A stretch of 64,000 bases of DNA from Bog-756 sp963725275 (GCA_963725275.1 CAVRXS010000005.1:806001-870000); one strand, 5' to 3'. Positions 26,604 through 36,116 are shown, numbered from the stretch's first letter. Numbers and translations: made by a program. The notes: generated from the letters alone by a model not told the origin.

Positions 26604-26622
26604 TAGAATCTGATTTCGATTT
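26604..26622 (-). promoter_or_regulatory. 19-bp promoter/operator element
   Basis: In the direction of the amidohydrolase gene it reads AAATCGAAATCAGATTCTA, followed by GTATG, so that TAGTAT could be the -10 box. It matches WWTCGAAW-N5-TTCTA. Confidence 0.6.
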
Positions 26623-26811
26623 GCCAAAGCCTAGACGCCCCGGCAGCACCGATTCCGTTCGTCAGGGCGTGGGCGGCCCCGGGGAGGGGAGAGGAATGAC
26701 GTTCTATTCCGGAGTCCGAAATGGATGGCGGCCAGCCCAGATGCCGGGTCGAGGGCCTGTGCCATACTCCTGTTCCTGTGAGCGGAAAGCCGATGTCACT
26801 GGGGCCGGTTC

Positions 26812-28080
26812 GTGAGTGACGAGGGCGGGATCACCGACGAGGCGATCGAGCGGTTGCGCCAGCGGATCGGGGTTCCCGAGCCGCACCCGGTGGCTCCGCA
26901 CTACCTCGAGCCGGGGACCGACGCCTTCCGTCATGTGGCCCAGTCCTACGGGGACGACAATCGCCTGTGGTGGGACGAAGCCTATGCAGCCGGCTCGGTC
27001 TGGGAAGGGGTGATCGCGCCACCGCCCCTCGTGGGGGGCGACTCCCTCATCGGGGAGGACGAGGTGCCCGAGGTGGCGCCGGAGGTACGCGACCTCATGC
27101 GTGGGGATCCCCTTCGGGGCGTGCACGCCTTCTATTCAGCGAGCGCCCGCGAATGGTGGGCCCCGCTCCGGCCAAGGCGTCGGGTCTCCCGCAGGAATGC
27201 TCTGGTGGGCGTGCTCGACAAGCCGAGCCAGTTCGCCGAGCGCGCGGTGCACGAGTGGACCGGCCAGGTCTTTCGTGATGACCAGGGTGCCATCCTCTCG
27301 GGTCAGTACCGGTTGATGATCCGCACCGAGCGGACAAAGGCGAGGGAGAAGAAGAAGTACGACGCCGTCGAGCTTTGCCCCTATGCCGACGAGGAGATCG
27401 CCGCCATCGAGGCCCAGTACGAAGTGGAGGGACCGAGAGGTTCCACTCCTCGCTGGTGGGAGGATGTGTCAGAGGGCGATTCGATCGGACCCATGGTGAA
27501 GGGGCCGCTCACCGTGACCGACATGATCTGTTGGCACGTCGGGATGGGAATGGGCCTGTATGGCGTGAGGCCACTTCGGCTGGGGTATCAGAACCGCAAG
27601 CGCATCCCCCGGTTCTTCCAGCGTGACGAGCTCAACGTTCCCGATGTGATGCAGCGGGTCCACTGGGACCCCGAGTTCGCCCGGAGGGCGGGAAACCCGA
27701 CCACCTTCGACTACGGGCGGATGAGGGAGACGTGGTTGATCCATCTGTGCACGGATTGGATGGGAGACGACGCCTGGTTGTGGAAGCTCGATTGCGAGTT
27801 CCGGAAGTTCAACTTCGTGGGCGATACCCAGTGGCTGCACGGATCGGTTCGGAGGAAGTATCTGGCCGATCGGAGGCGTCCCGCCATCGACCTCGAGGTG
27901 TGGGCCGAGAACCAGCGAGGGGAGATCACCACGCCCGGCCACGCCACCATCCTTCTCCCCAGTCGGGAGCATGGGCCGGTGGTGTTGCCCGACCCACCAG
28001 GTGGTGCCGCCGACCTGAGCGGCGCCCTCTCTGCCATTGCCTCCGAATTCGCCGACGGTACGGCGGCGCCCCTGCGATGA
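26812..28080 (+). CDS. MaoC-type (FAS1-like dehydratase domain) enoyl-CoA hydratase
   Basis: A 422-residue double hot-dog protein. The N-terminal half (about 60-190) looks like a FAS1-like dehydratase domain with TGQVFRDDQGAILSGQY. The C-terminal half has the MaoC-like entry VSEGDSIGPMVKGPLT and a hydratase-like region NPTTFDYGRMR. It probably hydrates a bulky 2-enoyl-CoA. The start is GTG (reads VSDEGG). Its stop overlaps the ATG of the hydratase at 28077, so it leads a tight operon 26812-31058. I do not see the textbook Asp-His pair clearly and cannot be sure which half is active. Confidence 0.78.
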   Translation: MSDEGGITDEAIERLRQRIGVPEPHPVAPHYLEPGTDAFRHVAQSYGDDNRLWWDEAYAAGSVWEGVIAPPPLVGGDSLIGEDEVPEVAPEVRDLMRGDPLRGVHAFYSASAREWWAPLRPRRRVSRRNALVGVLDKPSQFAERAVHEWTGQVFRDDQGAILSGQYRLMIRTERTKAREKKKYDAVELCPYADEEIAAIEAQYEVEGPRGSTPRWWEDVSEGDSIGPMVKGPLTVTDMICWHVGMGMGLYGVRPLRLGYQNRKRIPRFFQRDELNVPDVMQRVHWDPEFARRAGNPTTFDYGRMRETWLIHLCTDWMGDDAWLWKLDCEFRKFNFVGDTQWLHGSVRRKYLADRRRPAIDLEVWAENQRGEITTPGHATILLPSREHGPVVLPDPPGGAADLSGALSAIASEFADGTAAPLR

Positions 28081-28892
28081 CCAGCCCGTCCTACCACCCC
28101 GTGGATGGCCTGATCGTCGAGGCGTCAGGTTCCGTCCTCCGGCTCCGCCTCGATCGACCGGACCGCCGCAACGCCATCAACGACACCATGATGGCCGGCC
28201 TGATCGAAGCGGTCGACACCGCCGGGCGCGATGAAGACGTGCGGGTCATCGCCATCTCGGGAAGTGGTGACCATTTCTGCGGGGGAGCGGACATCGTGGC
28301 GCGCAATGCCGGCGACCAACAGCGGCCCCGGGTGGGTGCCATCCAACGCCGGCTACCGTCCCAGGCGCACCGGCTCCTTCCCCTTCTCTGCACCGTGCAG
28401 GTCCCGGTGGTGTGCGCAGTGCAGGGATGGGCGGCGGGGATCGGGCTGCAGATCGCCACCGCGGCCGACTTCACGGTGGCGACCGACGACGCCCGATTCT
28501 GGGAGCCATTCTCCTCGCGGGGGTTCACCCCCGACAGCGGGGCCACCTGGTTGCTCCCGCGCACGATCGGCGTGTCCAGGGCTCGTGAGATGCTCCTGCT
28601 CGGACGCGAGGTGGGCGGCACGGAGGCGGCGGAATGGGGCCTCGTCCATCGCGCGGTCCCTGCCGGAGATCTGGACAGGGTGACCGACGAGCTGGTGAGC
28701 ACCCTGGCCGGCGGCCCTACGGTCGCCCTCGGGCTGACCAAGTGGCTGCTCCACGCAGGAGCCTCGGTGACGCTGGACGACCACCTGCGCAACGAGGGGT
28801 TCGCCATGGAGCTCTCATCGCGGAGCGAGGATTTCCGCGAGGGCCTGGGCGCCTTCAAGGACCGTCGGCCTCCGGAATTCAAGGGACGCTGA
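28077..28892 (+). CDS. Enoyl-CoA hydratase/isomerase family protein
   Basis: A 271-residue crotonase-fold protein with HFCGGADIV and VQGWAAGIGLQIATAADF (oxyanion hole) and the loop FSSRGFTPDSGATWLLPR. The Asp of PDSG is kept and the first Glu position is not, as in several isomerase-type members. The start overlaps the preceding stop (ATGA), and its own stop shares a base with the ATG of the dehydrogenase at 28892. Tight coupling supports sequential action on the same acyl-CoA. Confidence 0.88.
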   Translation: MTSPSYHPVDGLIVEASGSVLRLRLDRPDRRNAINDTMMAGLIEAVDTAGRDEDVRVIAISGSGDHFCGGADIVARNAGDQQRPRVGAIQRRLPSQAHRLLPLLCTVQVPVVCAVQGWAAGIGLQIATAADFTVATDDARFWEPFSSRGFTPDSGATWLLPRTIGVSRAREMLLLGREVGGTEAAEWGLVHRAVPAGDLDRVTDELVSTLAGGPTVALGLTKWLLHAGASVTLDDHLRNEGFAMELSSRSEDFREGLGAFKDRRPPEFKGR

Positions 28893-30196
28893 TGGACGTG
28901 ACCAGCGAGCGGACGCTGGTGACCGGGCTTCCGGCGGAGGTGCTCACGGCACGGGCGCGGCACTGGGTCCACGCCCATGTTCCCGGGGCGTGGCGTCGAG
29001 CGGCGGGGGAGGGCGGGGCGGCGGCCATCCGCAGGGTCCGGAGCCGCGCCGACTACGAAGCCTGGTATCCGGTGTTCGCCGCCTCCGGCCTGGTCGTGCC
29101 TTCGTGGCCGATCGAATACGGCGGGGCGGGAATGACCTCCTCCGAAGCCCGGACCGTCGAGACCGAGCTTGCTCCGTACAACCTGGGTCGGCTCAACCCA
29201 CTCGGGCTCAGCCTCGCCGCGCCAGCCCTGTTCGCCTTCGGGACCGAGGAACAGCGCTTGCGGTACCTCCCTCCTATCGTGCGCAACGAGGAAGTCTGGT
29301 GCCAGCTCTTCAGCGAGCCGGGGGCCGGTTCGGATCTGGCCTCGCTGGCCACCCGTGCGGAGCGGGACGGGGACGAGTGGGTGATCACCGGCCAGAAGGT
29401 GTGGAACACCTGGGCCCACATGGCCGACTTCGGGGTGCTCCTGGCCCGCACGGACGCTGACGTTCCCAAGCGACAAGGGATCACCTACTTCCTCGTCGGG
29501 ATGCACGAGCCCGGCGTCGAGGTCCACCCGCTCCGCCACATCACCGGCGAGATCGACTTCAACGAGGTATTTCTCGACCGCGCCCGGGTCCCCGACGGAC
29601 AGCGGGTGGGAGAGGTGAACGCCGGATGGAAGGTGGCAAACGCCACCCTGTCCGGTGAGCGCCAGATGGTCTCGGGCTCTGGATCAGGGGGTGTCGACAG
29701 GATCGGCGGGGGTGGTGCGGAGCGACTGGTCCAGCTGGCCAGGAGACTCAGTGCCGGGGGACATCCTGGGGGATGGGACGATCCGGTGGTGCGCCAGCGC
29801 ATCATGCGAGTCGTGAGTGAGGAGTGGATCCGCAATTGGACCAACCAGCGGGTGCGGGCCGGGGTGAAGGCCGGCCGTTCCCCGGGGCCCGAGAGCTCAG
29901 TGGGGAAGGTGCACCAGGGCGACCTCAACCAACGGATACAGCTGCTGGCCACCGATCTGCTGGGGACCGGTGCCATGGCCTGGTCTCCAGGCGGCACCGC
30001 TGTCATCGGCGGTGCTGAGGCCTATGGCGAGTCCCTCCCCTATGAAGTGAAGGGCATGCTGCGAAGCCGCGCCAATACCATCGAGGGCGGCACCACCGAG
30101 GTGAACAAGAACATCATTGCCGAGCGCGTACTCGGACTTCCCCGCGAGCCTGACCGCTGGCGGGAGGCGCCGTGGCGAGAGGTCCCCCGTAGTTGA
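28892..30196 (+). CDS. Acyl-CoA dehydrogenase
   Basis: A 434-residue flavoprotein. It has WCQLFSEPGAGSDLASL, GQKVWNTWAHMADF and the C-terminal IEGGTTEVNKNIIAERVLG, with the catalytic-Glu region intact. A Gly-rich insert (VSGSGSGG and IGGGGAE) sits in the middle, typical of FadE17/FadE26-like actinobacterial enzymes. It introduces the alpha-beta double bond into an acyl-CoA. The ATG shares its A with the previous stop. It may pair with the Glu-less enzyme at 22705 or act alone. Confidence 0.9.
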   Translation: MDVTSERTLVTGLPAEVLTARARHWVHAHVPGAWRRAAGEGGAAAIRRVRSRADYEAWYPVFAASGLVVPSWPIEYGGAGMTSSEARTVETELAPYNLGRLNPLGLSLAAPALFAFGTEEQRLRYLPPIVRNEEVWCQLFSEPGAGSDLASLATRAERDGDEWVITGQKVWNTWAHMADFGVLLARTDADVPKRQGITYFLVGMHEPGVEVHPLRHITGEIDFNEVFLDRARVPDGQRVGEVNAGWKVANATLSGERQMVSGSGSGGVDRIGGGGAERLVQLARRLSAGGHPGGWDDPVVRQRIMRVVSEEWIRNWTNQRVRAGVKAGRSPGPESSVGKVHQGDLNQRIQLLATDLLGTGAMAWSPGGTAVIGGAEAYGESLPYEVKGMLRSRANTIEGGTTEVNKNIIAERVLGLPREPDRWREAPWREVPRS

Positions 30197-30266
30197 TGCA
30201 GGCCGATCTCGAGACGGTCCTGATCACCGCCTGGTGCAGCGGATCGGCGGCGGGACCGATCGTGCA

Positions 30267-31058
30267 ATGGGTGTGAGCAGGTCTCGCCTCGTTACCGCCT
30301 ACGTGGACGACGGTGTGGGGTCGGTCCGTCTGACCGACCCGGAGCACCGCAATGCGCTGTCCGCGGAGCTGAGCGAGGCTCTGGCAGTATCGGTTGAATC
30401 CGTCGTGGCCGACGGTGCCGGGGCCATCGTGCTCACTGCCGAGCCGCCCGTCTTCTGCGCCGGTGGCTCGCTCGACGGCCTCTTGAGCCGCGAGACATCG
30501 CTCGCCGACATGTACCGGGGATTCTTGGCCTTGGCCGGGGTACCCGTTCCGACCATCGCGGCGGTCGGAGGTCCGGCAATCGGCGCGGGGGTGAATCTTC
30601 CTCTGGCCTGTGATGTCATCCTCACGTCGGAGCAGGCCCTGTTCGATCCTCGTTTCCTCGATGTGGGCATTCACCCCGGAGGAGGACACCTCTGGCGATT
30701 GCAGCGTCGGATCGGGAGCCAGGGAGCTGCTGCGCTCGTGCTTTGTGGCGATGTCCTCGATGGCCGGGACGCGGTGACCGCCGGCCTGGCGTGGCGATGC
30801 GTGGACCACGGCGAGCTCGAAGCCACCGCCGTGAAGATGGCTGCCAGAGCGGCCGGGCGACCCCGCCCGCTTGTCGCTCGGGCCAAGTCGACCCTCCGGG
30901 CCAGCGAGGCCATGCTCGGTGTCGACGAGGCAATGGCCTTGGAGCTCGAAGCGCAGGAGTGGTCCATGAACCAACCCGGCTTCGCGGAGAGGATCCGGGC
31001 GCTCCAGGAGTCGATCAGGGCCAGGGACCCCCGGGGCCGTGGCCCAGCACGGGGATGA
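30267..31058 (+). CDS. Enoyl-CoA hydratase/isomerase family protein
   Basis: A 263-residue crotonase-fold protein. The substrate region reads EHRNALSAE, the oxyanion segments are FCAGGSLDG and GPAIGAGVNLPLACD, and the loop is FLDVGIHPGGGHLWRL. I chose the ATG at 30267; a GTG at 30234 is possible and would add 11 residues. It follows the dehydrogenase by 70 bases in the same direction and closes the operon starting at 26812. The exact reaction is not readable. Confidence 0.86.
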   Translation: MGVSRSRLVTAYVDDGVGSVRLTDPEHRNALSAELSEALAVSVESVVADGAGAIVLTAEPPVFCAGGSLDGLLSRETSLADMYRGFLALAGVPVPTIAAVGGPAIGAGVNLPLACDVILTSEQALFDPRFLDVGIHPGGGHLWRLQRRIGSQGAAALVLCGDVLDGRDAVTAGLAWRCVDHGELEATAVKMAARAAGRPRPLVARAKSTLRASEAMLGVDEAMALELEAQEWSMNQPGFAERIRALQESIRARDPRGRGPARG

Positions 31059-31083
31059 CGATCCGGTGCCGCTCAACCCCAGG

Positions 31084-31099
31084 ATCATATATCATATGC
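31084..31099 (+). promoter_or_regulatory. AT-rich promoter/operator element
   Basis: ATCATATATCATATGC contains the inverted repeat CATAT-N3-ATATG. It lies 58 bases before the amidohydrolase start at 31157 and resembles the elements at 13302 and 43172. Confidence 0.4.
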
Positions 31100-31156
31100 T
31101 CACTCGACCGAGATGTGACTGTCCGGCCGTTAGGTTCGTCTTGCTAGGAGGTAGTC

Positions 31157-32401
31157 GTGAGCTCGGCTGTGGTTCCCCGACCCGACGTCAGCGACGAGCT
31201 GGTCGCCCGCATCCCGCCCATCGTCGATCTCGATGCCCACCTTGTCGAGCCCGAGGACGTATGGACGAGCAGGCTCCCAGCGAAGTACCGGGACGTCGGA
31301 CCTCATGTCGAGTACCTCCCCGGGGGGTCGCCCGTGCTGGACGGCGGCGCCTACATCGAGGCACCGGGGACCGAAGGTCCCCCGGTTGCATGGTGGTTCT
31401 ACGAGGACCATCGTTATTCGGTCAAGCGACTGATTGCCGCTGCCGGATACCCGACGGACTCGATCGGCATGCAGGGCATCACCTTTGACCAGATGCGACC
31501 TGGGTGCTGGAAACCGAAGGACCGGTTGGCCGATATGGATATCAATGGCATCGGCGCCCAGATGTGCTTCCCCAACTACCCGCGCTTCTGTGGACAGCTC
31601 TTCATGAGAGGCAAGGACAAAGAGCTTGCCCTGCTCTGTGTCAAGGCCTACAACGACTGGATGGTGGACGAGTGGGCCGGTGACAGCGGGGGGCGACTGA
31701 TACCTCTCTGCCTCATTCCTCTGTGGGATTCCCAATTGGCGGCGGATGAAGTCCGTCGTAACGCAGGACGAGGCGTCCGTGCCGTCTGCTTCAGCGAGCT
31801 ACCGACCTATCTCGGCCTGCCCAGCATCTACTCGGGGGACTGGGACCCCTTCTTTGCCGCCTGTGCCGAGACGGGTACGGTCGTGGCCTGTCACATCGGT
31901 TCAGGAACGAAAACTCCGCAGACCAGTCCCGACGCCCCCGACGCCGTGGCCGGCACCATCATCTTCGGGAACAGCGTCGGTTCCATGAGCGACCTTCTCT
32001 ACTCGGGAGTCTTTCTCCGCTACCCCAACCTCAAGGTCCTCTATGCCGAGGCCCAGATCGGCTGGATCCCCTATCTTCTGGAGCGGATCGATGACGTGTG
32101 GGAGACACACCGTGGCTGGAGCCATAGCCAGGACTACACCAAGGAAAAGCCCTCCGCTATGTATTGGGAGCACATCTATTCGACCTTCTTCAAGGATTCG
32201 GTGGGGGTCGGGATGCTCGAACTGGTGGGGGAGGACAACGTGATCTTCGAGAGCGACTATCCCCACCAGGACGGAACGTGGCCCTTCACGCGCCAGGAGG
32301 CGGCCAAGCAGTTCGGTCATCTCGATCAGAAGATCATCGACAAGTTGGCACGTGGCAATGCCATTCGATTGCTCGGCCTCGACGATTCCTCCCCCGCGTG
32401 A
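31157..32401 (+). CDS. Amidohydrolase-family metal-dependent hydrolase
   Basis: A 414-residue TIM-barrel protein with strand-1 motif DLDAHLVEP, middle motif CHIGSGTK and end motif FESDYPHQDGTWP. The GTG start follows AGGAGG by five bases, an unusually good ribosome site. The N-terminal region between 40 and 90 is longer than in its paralogues and contains VAWWFYEDHRYS. It belongs to the same subgroup as 24032 and 36160. It probably hydrolyses or decarboxylates a ring-derived acid. Confidence 0.88.
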   Translation: MSSAVVPRPDVSDELVARIPPIVDLDAHLVEPEDVWTSRLPAKYRDVGPHVEYLPGGSPVLDGGAYIEAPGTEGPPVAWWFYEDHRYSVKRLIAAAGYPTDSIGMQGITFDQMRPGCWKPKDRLADMDINGIGAQMCFPNYPRFCGQLFMRGKDKELALLCVKAYNDWMVDEWAGDSGGRLIPLCLIPLWDSQLAADEVRRNAGRGVRAVCFSELPTYLGLPSIYSGDWDPFFAACAETGTVVACHIGSGTKTPQTSPDAPDAVAGTIIFGNSVGSMSDLLYSGVFLRYPNLKVLYAEAQIGWIPYLLERIDDVWETHRGWSHSQDYTKEKPSAMYWEHIYSTFFKDSVGVGMLELVGEDNVIFESDYPHQDGTWPFTRQEAAKQFGHLDQKIIDKLARGNAIRLLGLDDSSPA

Positions 32402-32520
32402 TTCGAGAGATCGGGTATCAGTCGGACGAATGCATTGGCCTGGCGTCTTGACCAGTCGCAGAACATCGGCAATCGACACTGAGCCCTCGTCGGGCCACGT
32501 CCAGAACGTCTCGACCGCAG

Positions 32521-33825
32521 ATGCGCCTCGGTGAAACGTCGAACGCCGGGGCACTCGCTTTCGGGCGCCCGCTCGACGGTGTGAGGGTAATCGCGATCGA
32601 GCAGATGCAGGCACTGCCGTTCGCCACGCAGTTGATGGCGCGCCTCGGTGCCGAGGTCATCAAAGTGGAACAGGTGGGTCGGGGAGACTCCGGACGGTCC
32701 GCTACTCCCACCCTGACCCGGGAGAACGGCGAGAGAATGGGTGCCACTTTCCTCCGCAACAACTTGGACAAGAAGAGTGTGGCCATCGACCTCAAGTCCG
32801 ATCGCGGGTGCGAGTTGGTCCTCGATCTCTGCGCAAGGGCCGACGTCGTGTGCGAGAACCTGGGCCCGGGCAAAGCCATCCGCCTGGGCCTCGACTACCC
32901 GACGATGAGCGCCGAGCATCCCGAGTTGATCTATCTCTCCATCTCGGGGTTCGGCAATGACGGTCGCTCGCCCTACGAGAGCTGGCCTGCCTACGCCTCA
33001 GTGGCAGAGGCGATGTCCGGAATCTACGAGTATTCACGGCGGCCCCATCAGCCTCCGATCATCAACCCGGTGGGCGGGCTCGGGGACACGGGGACGGGAC
33101 TGTTCGGCGTCATCGGCGTGCTCGCCGCTCTCCGGCACCGAGACGCGACCGGGCTGGGGCAGTACATTGATGTCTCGATGTACGACGCGATGGTCTCGAT
33201 GTGCGACCTGGCCGTCAACTACTGGTCGATGGGGCAATATCGTGAGCCTGACCAAGAGCCAAATCTCCCGTTCATCCTCGACTCGTTTCAGAGCGCCCGC
33301 GGCTGGTTCATTCTCCAGGTGGTGCGCGACCACCAGTTCGAGCGTTTGGCCAAGCTGGTCGGACACCCGGAATGGGCCGATGACGCGAGATTCGCAACGC
33401 GGCAGGGGTGGCGCGAGCACTTTGAGGTCGCCATTCGTCCGGCAATCGAGGCGTGGGCCGACGACAAGACCAACTATGAGGCTGCTCGCACGCTGGCCGA
33501 AAACGGTCTCGCCGCCGCGCCGTGTAGTTCCGCACCTGATGTGGCGGCCGATCCTCACGTGGCCCTTCGCAACATGTTGGTGGAAGTGGCGAGGACTGAC
33601 GGGATTGAACAACCGGTGCTGGTAGCCGGAAACCCGATCAAGATGTCGCGCGTCGCCGAGGGACCGGAACGGAACGTCCCGCTGATGGGCGAGCACACGG
33701 AGTCGGTCCTACGCTCCGTGCTGGATCTCGATCAGCATGCGATCGATGAGCTCAAGGCCGCCGGCGTGGTTGGCGCATCGGCAGATCCTCCGCGGCCCTC
33801 AACACCCGTAGGACTCGAACAGTGA
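32521..33825 (+). CDS. Family III (CaiB/BaiF) CoA-transferase
   Basis: A 434-residue single-domain CoA-transferase of normal length. The N-terminus reads LDGVRVIAIEQMQALPFATQ, then NLDKKSVAIDLKS, and the catalytic-Asp region DVSMYDAMVS is intact. It transfers CoA between carboxylic acids without ATP, an alternative to the ligases. The stop overlaps the GTG of the SnoaL-like gene at 33822 (GTGA), so they form an operon. This is the only family III enzyme in the window with a standard single domain and an intact motif. Confidence 0.9.
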   Translation: MRLGETSNAGALAFGRPLDGVRVIAIEQMQALPFATQLMARLGAEVIKVEQVGRGDSGRSATPTLTRENGERMGATFLRNNLDKKSVAIDLKSDRGCELVLDLCARADVVCENLGPGKAIRLGLDYPTMSAEHPELIYLSISGFGNDGRSPYESWPAYASVAEAMSGIYEYSRRPHQPPIINPVGGLGDTGTGLFGVIGVLAALRHRDATGLGQYIDVSMYDAMVSMCDLAVNYWSMGQYREPDQEPNLPFILDSFQSARGWFILQVVRDHQFERLAKLVGHPEWADDARFATRQGWREHFEVAIRPAIEAWADDKTNYEAARTLAENGLAAAPCSSAPDVAADPHVALRNMLVEVARTDGIEQPVLVAGNPIKMSRVAEGPERNVPLMGEHTESVLRSVLDLDQHAIDELKAAGVVGASADPPRPSTPVGLEQ

Positions 33826-34238
33826 GCGATGCGGTCATTGAGCGGGTTGGGGCTGAACTCGCAGTCAGAAACGCTATCGCTCGGATCGCAATCCTGGCTG
33901 ATCAGGGTGATCTCGACGAGTACATAGACCAGTTCACTGAAGACTCGGTATGGGACCTCCCAGACGCTCCTCGGCGCGGTCGAGCCGATATTCGGGCTGG
34001 GGCCGAGCAACGGCGAGCCGAGGGCACGACCGGCCCAGGAAGCGCTACCCGCCACGTGATCACCACTGTGGCGGTGCAGCTCGAAGGCTCGGACACCGCT
34101 GTGGCAGATTCGTACTTCGTGTTCATGCAGAACACCACGTCGTCTCCCACTATCTTCAACATGGGTTCGTACCACGATCTGTTCACACGCGAGAGCGGCG
34201 TGTGGCGACTGGCACGACGCCAGATCACCCTGGGGTAG
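33822..34238 (+). CDS. SnoaL/NTF2-like protein
   Basis: A 138-residue cone-shaped alpha+beta barrel. The start has AELAVRNAIARIAILADQGDLDEYIDQFTED cut by a typical SnoaL-like Asp, and it ends with YHDLFTRESGVWRLARR. Members act as isomerases, dehydratases or ligand-binding proteins, and ketosteroid isomerase belongs to this fold. It is coupled to the CoA-transferase by a GTGA overlap. The function is open. Confidence 0.82.
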   Translation: MSDAVIERVGAELAVRNAIARIAILADQGDLDEYIDQFTEDSVWDLPDAPRRGRADIRAGAEQRRAEGTTGPGSATRHVITTVAVQLEGSDTAVADSYFVFMQNTTSSPTIFNMGSYHDLFTRESGVWRLARRQITLG

Positions 34239-34331
34239 GAATCCGACGAGCCGAGCACACGGGTCGGGCATGGGGCCTCGCGAAGGATGGCCTCCCTGCC
34301 AACGCACGGTCTTGCAATGCGGATAAGGTGC

Positions 34332-34349
34332 ATTGAATGACCGCTCAAT
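34332..34349. promoter_or_regulatory. Inverted repeat upstream of TetR gene
   Basis: ATTGA (34332-34336) and TCAAT (34345-34349) are separated by eight bases, about 90 bases before the TetR start at 34441. It is a candidate autoregulatory operator. Confidence 0.3.
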
Positions 34350-34440
34350 ATGCGTCGCTGTGTGCTCGTTGTGGGATCGGCCCCGCACCGGTGCGCGAGT
34401 CGAGCTGACCCGGACGCGACGAATCGATCTCGCGACGGTC

Positions 34441-35085
34441 ATGGCCAAGGGAAGCGATTCGTCCAGTCGGCGCGAGGTCCGTCGTGCGAGCCATCACGAC
34501 CTGAGTCGCAATCAGCTGCTCGACGCTGCAGAGTTGATCTTTGGCGAAAAAGGATTTCACGACGCCACCCTGAACCAGATCGCCGAACTGGCGGAGTACT
34601 CGGTCGGATCGGTGTACTCGTTCTTCAAAGGCAAAGAAGACCTGTTCGCGCAGATCTTCGTGCGCCGTGGCGAGGAGTTCATGCCGGAGATGCGCGCCAT
34701 CGTCGGCAGTCCCGGATCGGCCATGGATCGTCTCCATCGGCTCGTCGATTTCCAGGTGGGATTCTTTCGTGCCCATCGGCAGTTCGGCAGGCTCTTCCTC
34801 CGCTACACCAACATTGCCCTGGTATCCGAGCCGAGCGAGATCGACCCCACCATCGCCCGGAATTACGCCGAATCCATGGAGTTGCAGGCGGAATTGTTCA
34901 CAGACGGTCAGCGTTCCGGTGAGTTTCGGCCAGGTGACCCGCTCATGCTCGCTCATCTCTTCAGCGGGCTCATGGCCTCGTACCACGCGATCGACCCGGC
35001 GGTCATCTCGGATCAGACCGACGCACAGGAGGGTATTCCGTTGCAAGACCTTCACCAATTGGTCGAGCGGGCGTTCGAAGGATGA
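34441..35085 (+). CDS. TetR-family transcriptional regulator
   Basis: A 214-residue TetR regulator. The helix-turn-helix is ATLNQIAELAEYSVGSVYSFF, followed by an all-helical ligand domain. I chose the ATG at 34441, directly before a basic stretch; an upstream ATG at 34333 adds 36 residues without family features. It precedes the hydratase at 35138 by 52 bases and may control it and the amidohydrolase beyond. The ligand is probably an acyl-CoA of the pathway (inference). Confidence 0.86.
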   Translation: MAKGSDSSSRREVRRASHHDLSRNQLLDAAELIFGEKGFHDATLNQIAELAEYSVGSVYSFFKGKEDLFAQIFVRRGEEFMPEMRAIVGSPGSAMDRLHRLVDFQVGFFRAHRQFGRLFLRYTNIALVSEPSEIDPTIARNYAESMELQAELFTDGQRSGEFRPGDPLMLAHLFSGLMASYHAIDPAVISDQTDAQEGIPLQDLHQLVERAFEG

Positions 35086-35137
35086 ACAGAGGCCGGCCGG
35101 GCACACCGATGCACAAGACGGAAAGGGGAGTTGGGTG

Positions 35138-35959
35138 ATGACCAAGAGCGAGATCCCACGGCCACCCGAGGGCGATTGGTTGGGGACTCCGTACGTCCGG
35201 TTCGAGCGGGGTGGTTCACTTGCCCGATGCATCGTGGACCGCCCAGAGGCGCGGAATGCCATGACTGGATCGATGTACTTTGCCGTCCGCTACGCAGTCG
35301 ATCTTGTGAACCGTGACCCCGATCTGGCCGGAATGCTGTTGACCGGAACGGGCGACGTGTTCATTCCCGGTGGAGATCTCGGTGGAGCGACCGTGGACGA
35401 CTGGGGTGGAGTCACCGGTCTGCTCGGGATGGATACCGTGCCATTCGAGGCGATACGGAACTCACGCAAGCCGGTGGTGAGCGCAGTGAACGGAATCTGT
35501 CAGGGCGGGGGTCTTCTGATGGCAATGCTCTCTGATGTGGCAGTGGCCGCGGAGGGAGCGACCTTCCGATGCCCGGAGCTCTACCGAGGGATAGCGGATA
35601 CCGGGTACGCGGCGTACCTTCCGGAGCAGATCGGCCCGGCCCGTGCCCGAGACATGCTCTTCACCGGCCGGACGGTGGACGCTTCAGAGGCCTGCGCGTG
35701 GGGTCTCGTGACCCGGGTCGTTCCGCACGATCGGCTGCTCGATGAGGCACACCAGGCACTTGTGGCCTGTTGTCGAAGCGCGCCACGGGCACGTGTGGCG
35801 GTCAAGCGGGTGATCAACCAGCGGTATGGCCACTACGACCGGATGTCGATGGACGAGAGCTTGGCCGGCCCCGAGTGCGCAGAGGGGTGGGTCGCCTTCA
35901 AGGAGAGGCGGTCGCCGTCGTGGGTTGCAGAAGACTTGCGCACAGACGGACGGCTGTAG
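35138..35959 (+). CDS. Enoyl-CoA hydratase/isomerase family protein
   Basis: A 273-residue crotonase-fold protein with PEARNAMTG, FIPGGDLGG, the oxyanion segment NGICQGGGLLMAMLSDV and the loop CPELYRGIADTGYAAYLP, where the Glu of PEL is kept. The ATG follows GAAAGGGGAG. The C-terminus (KRVINQRYG) fits the hydratase family. It lies between TetR and an amidohydrolase. Confidence 0.87.
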   Translation: MTKSEIPRPPEGDWLGTPYVRFERGGSLARCIVDRPEARNAMTGSMYFAVRYAVDLVNRDPDLAGMLLTGTGDVFIPGGDLGGATVDDWGGVTGLLGMDTVPFEAIRNSRKPVVSAVNGICQGGGLLMAMLSDVAVAAEGATFRCPELYRGIADTGYAAYLPEQIGPARARDMLFTGRTVDASEACAWGLVTRVVPHDRLLDEAHQALVACCRSAPRARVAVKRVINQRYGHYDRMSMDESLAGPECAEGWVAFKERRSPSWVAEDLRTDGRL

Positions 35960-36116
35960 TCGCAGCCGATCGCCTTCGGAATCGAGGTTCCACCATGCGG
36001 GGTACGGGGGACGTCAGCCCTCCGTGGGCACCCGGCCGACGAGGCTGACCAGGGAATTCGGCCAATCGGGCATGCCCGCTCCTCATGCAGCACACCCCTC
36101 TGATTCTGCATTCAAG

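Noticed and set aside
25724..26815. 363-codon plus-strand frame opposite an amidohydrolase
   Set aside because: Antisense shadow of the amidohydrolase with DxHxxE-like and SDWPH motifs; no motif of its own.
28091..29539. 482-codon minus-strand frame
   Set aside because: It runs antisense through two well-supported genes and is rich in Arg/Ser/Pro as expected for a shadow frame.
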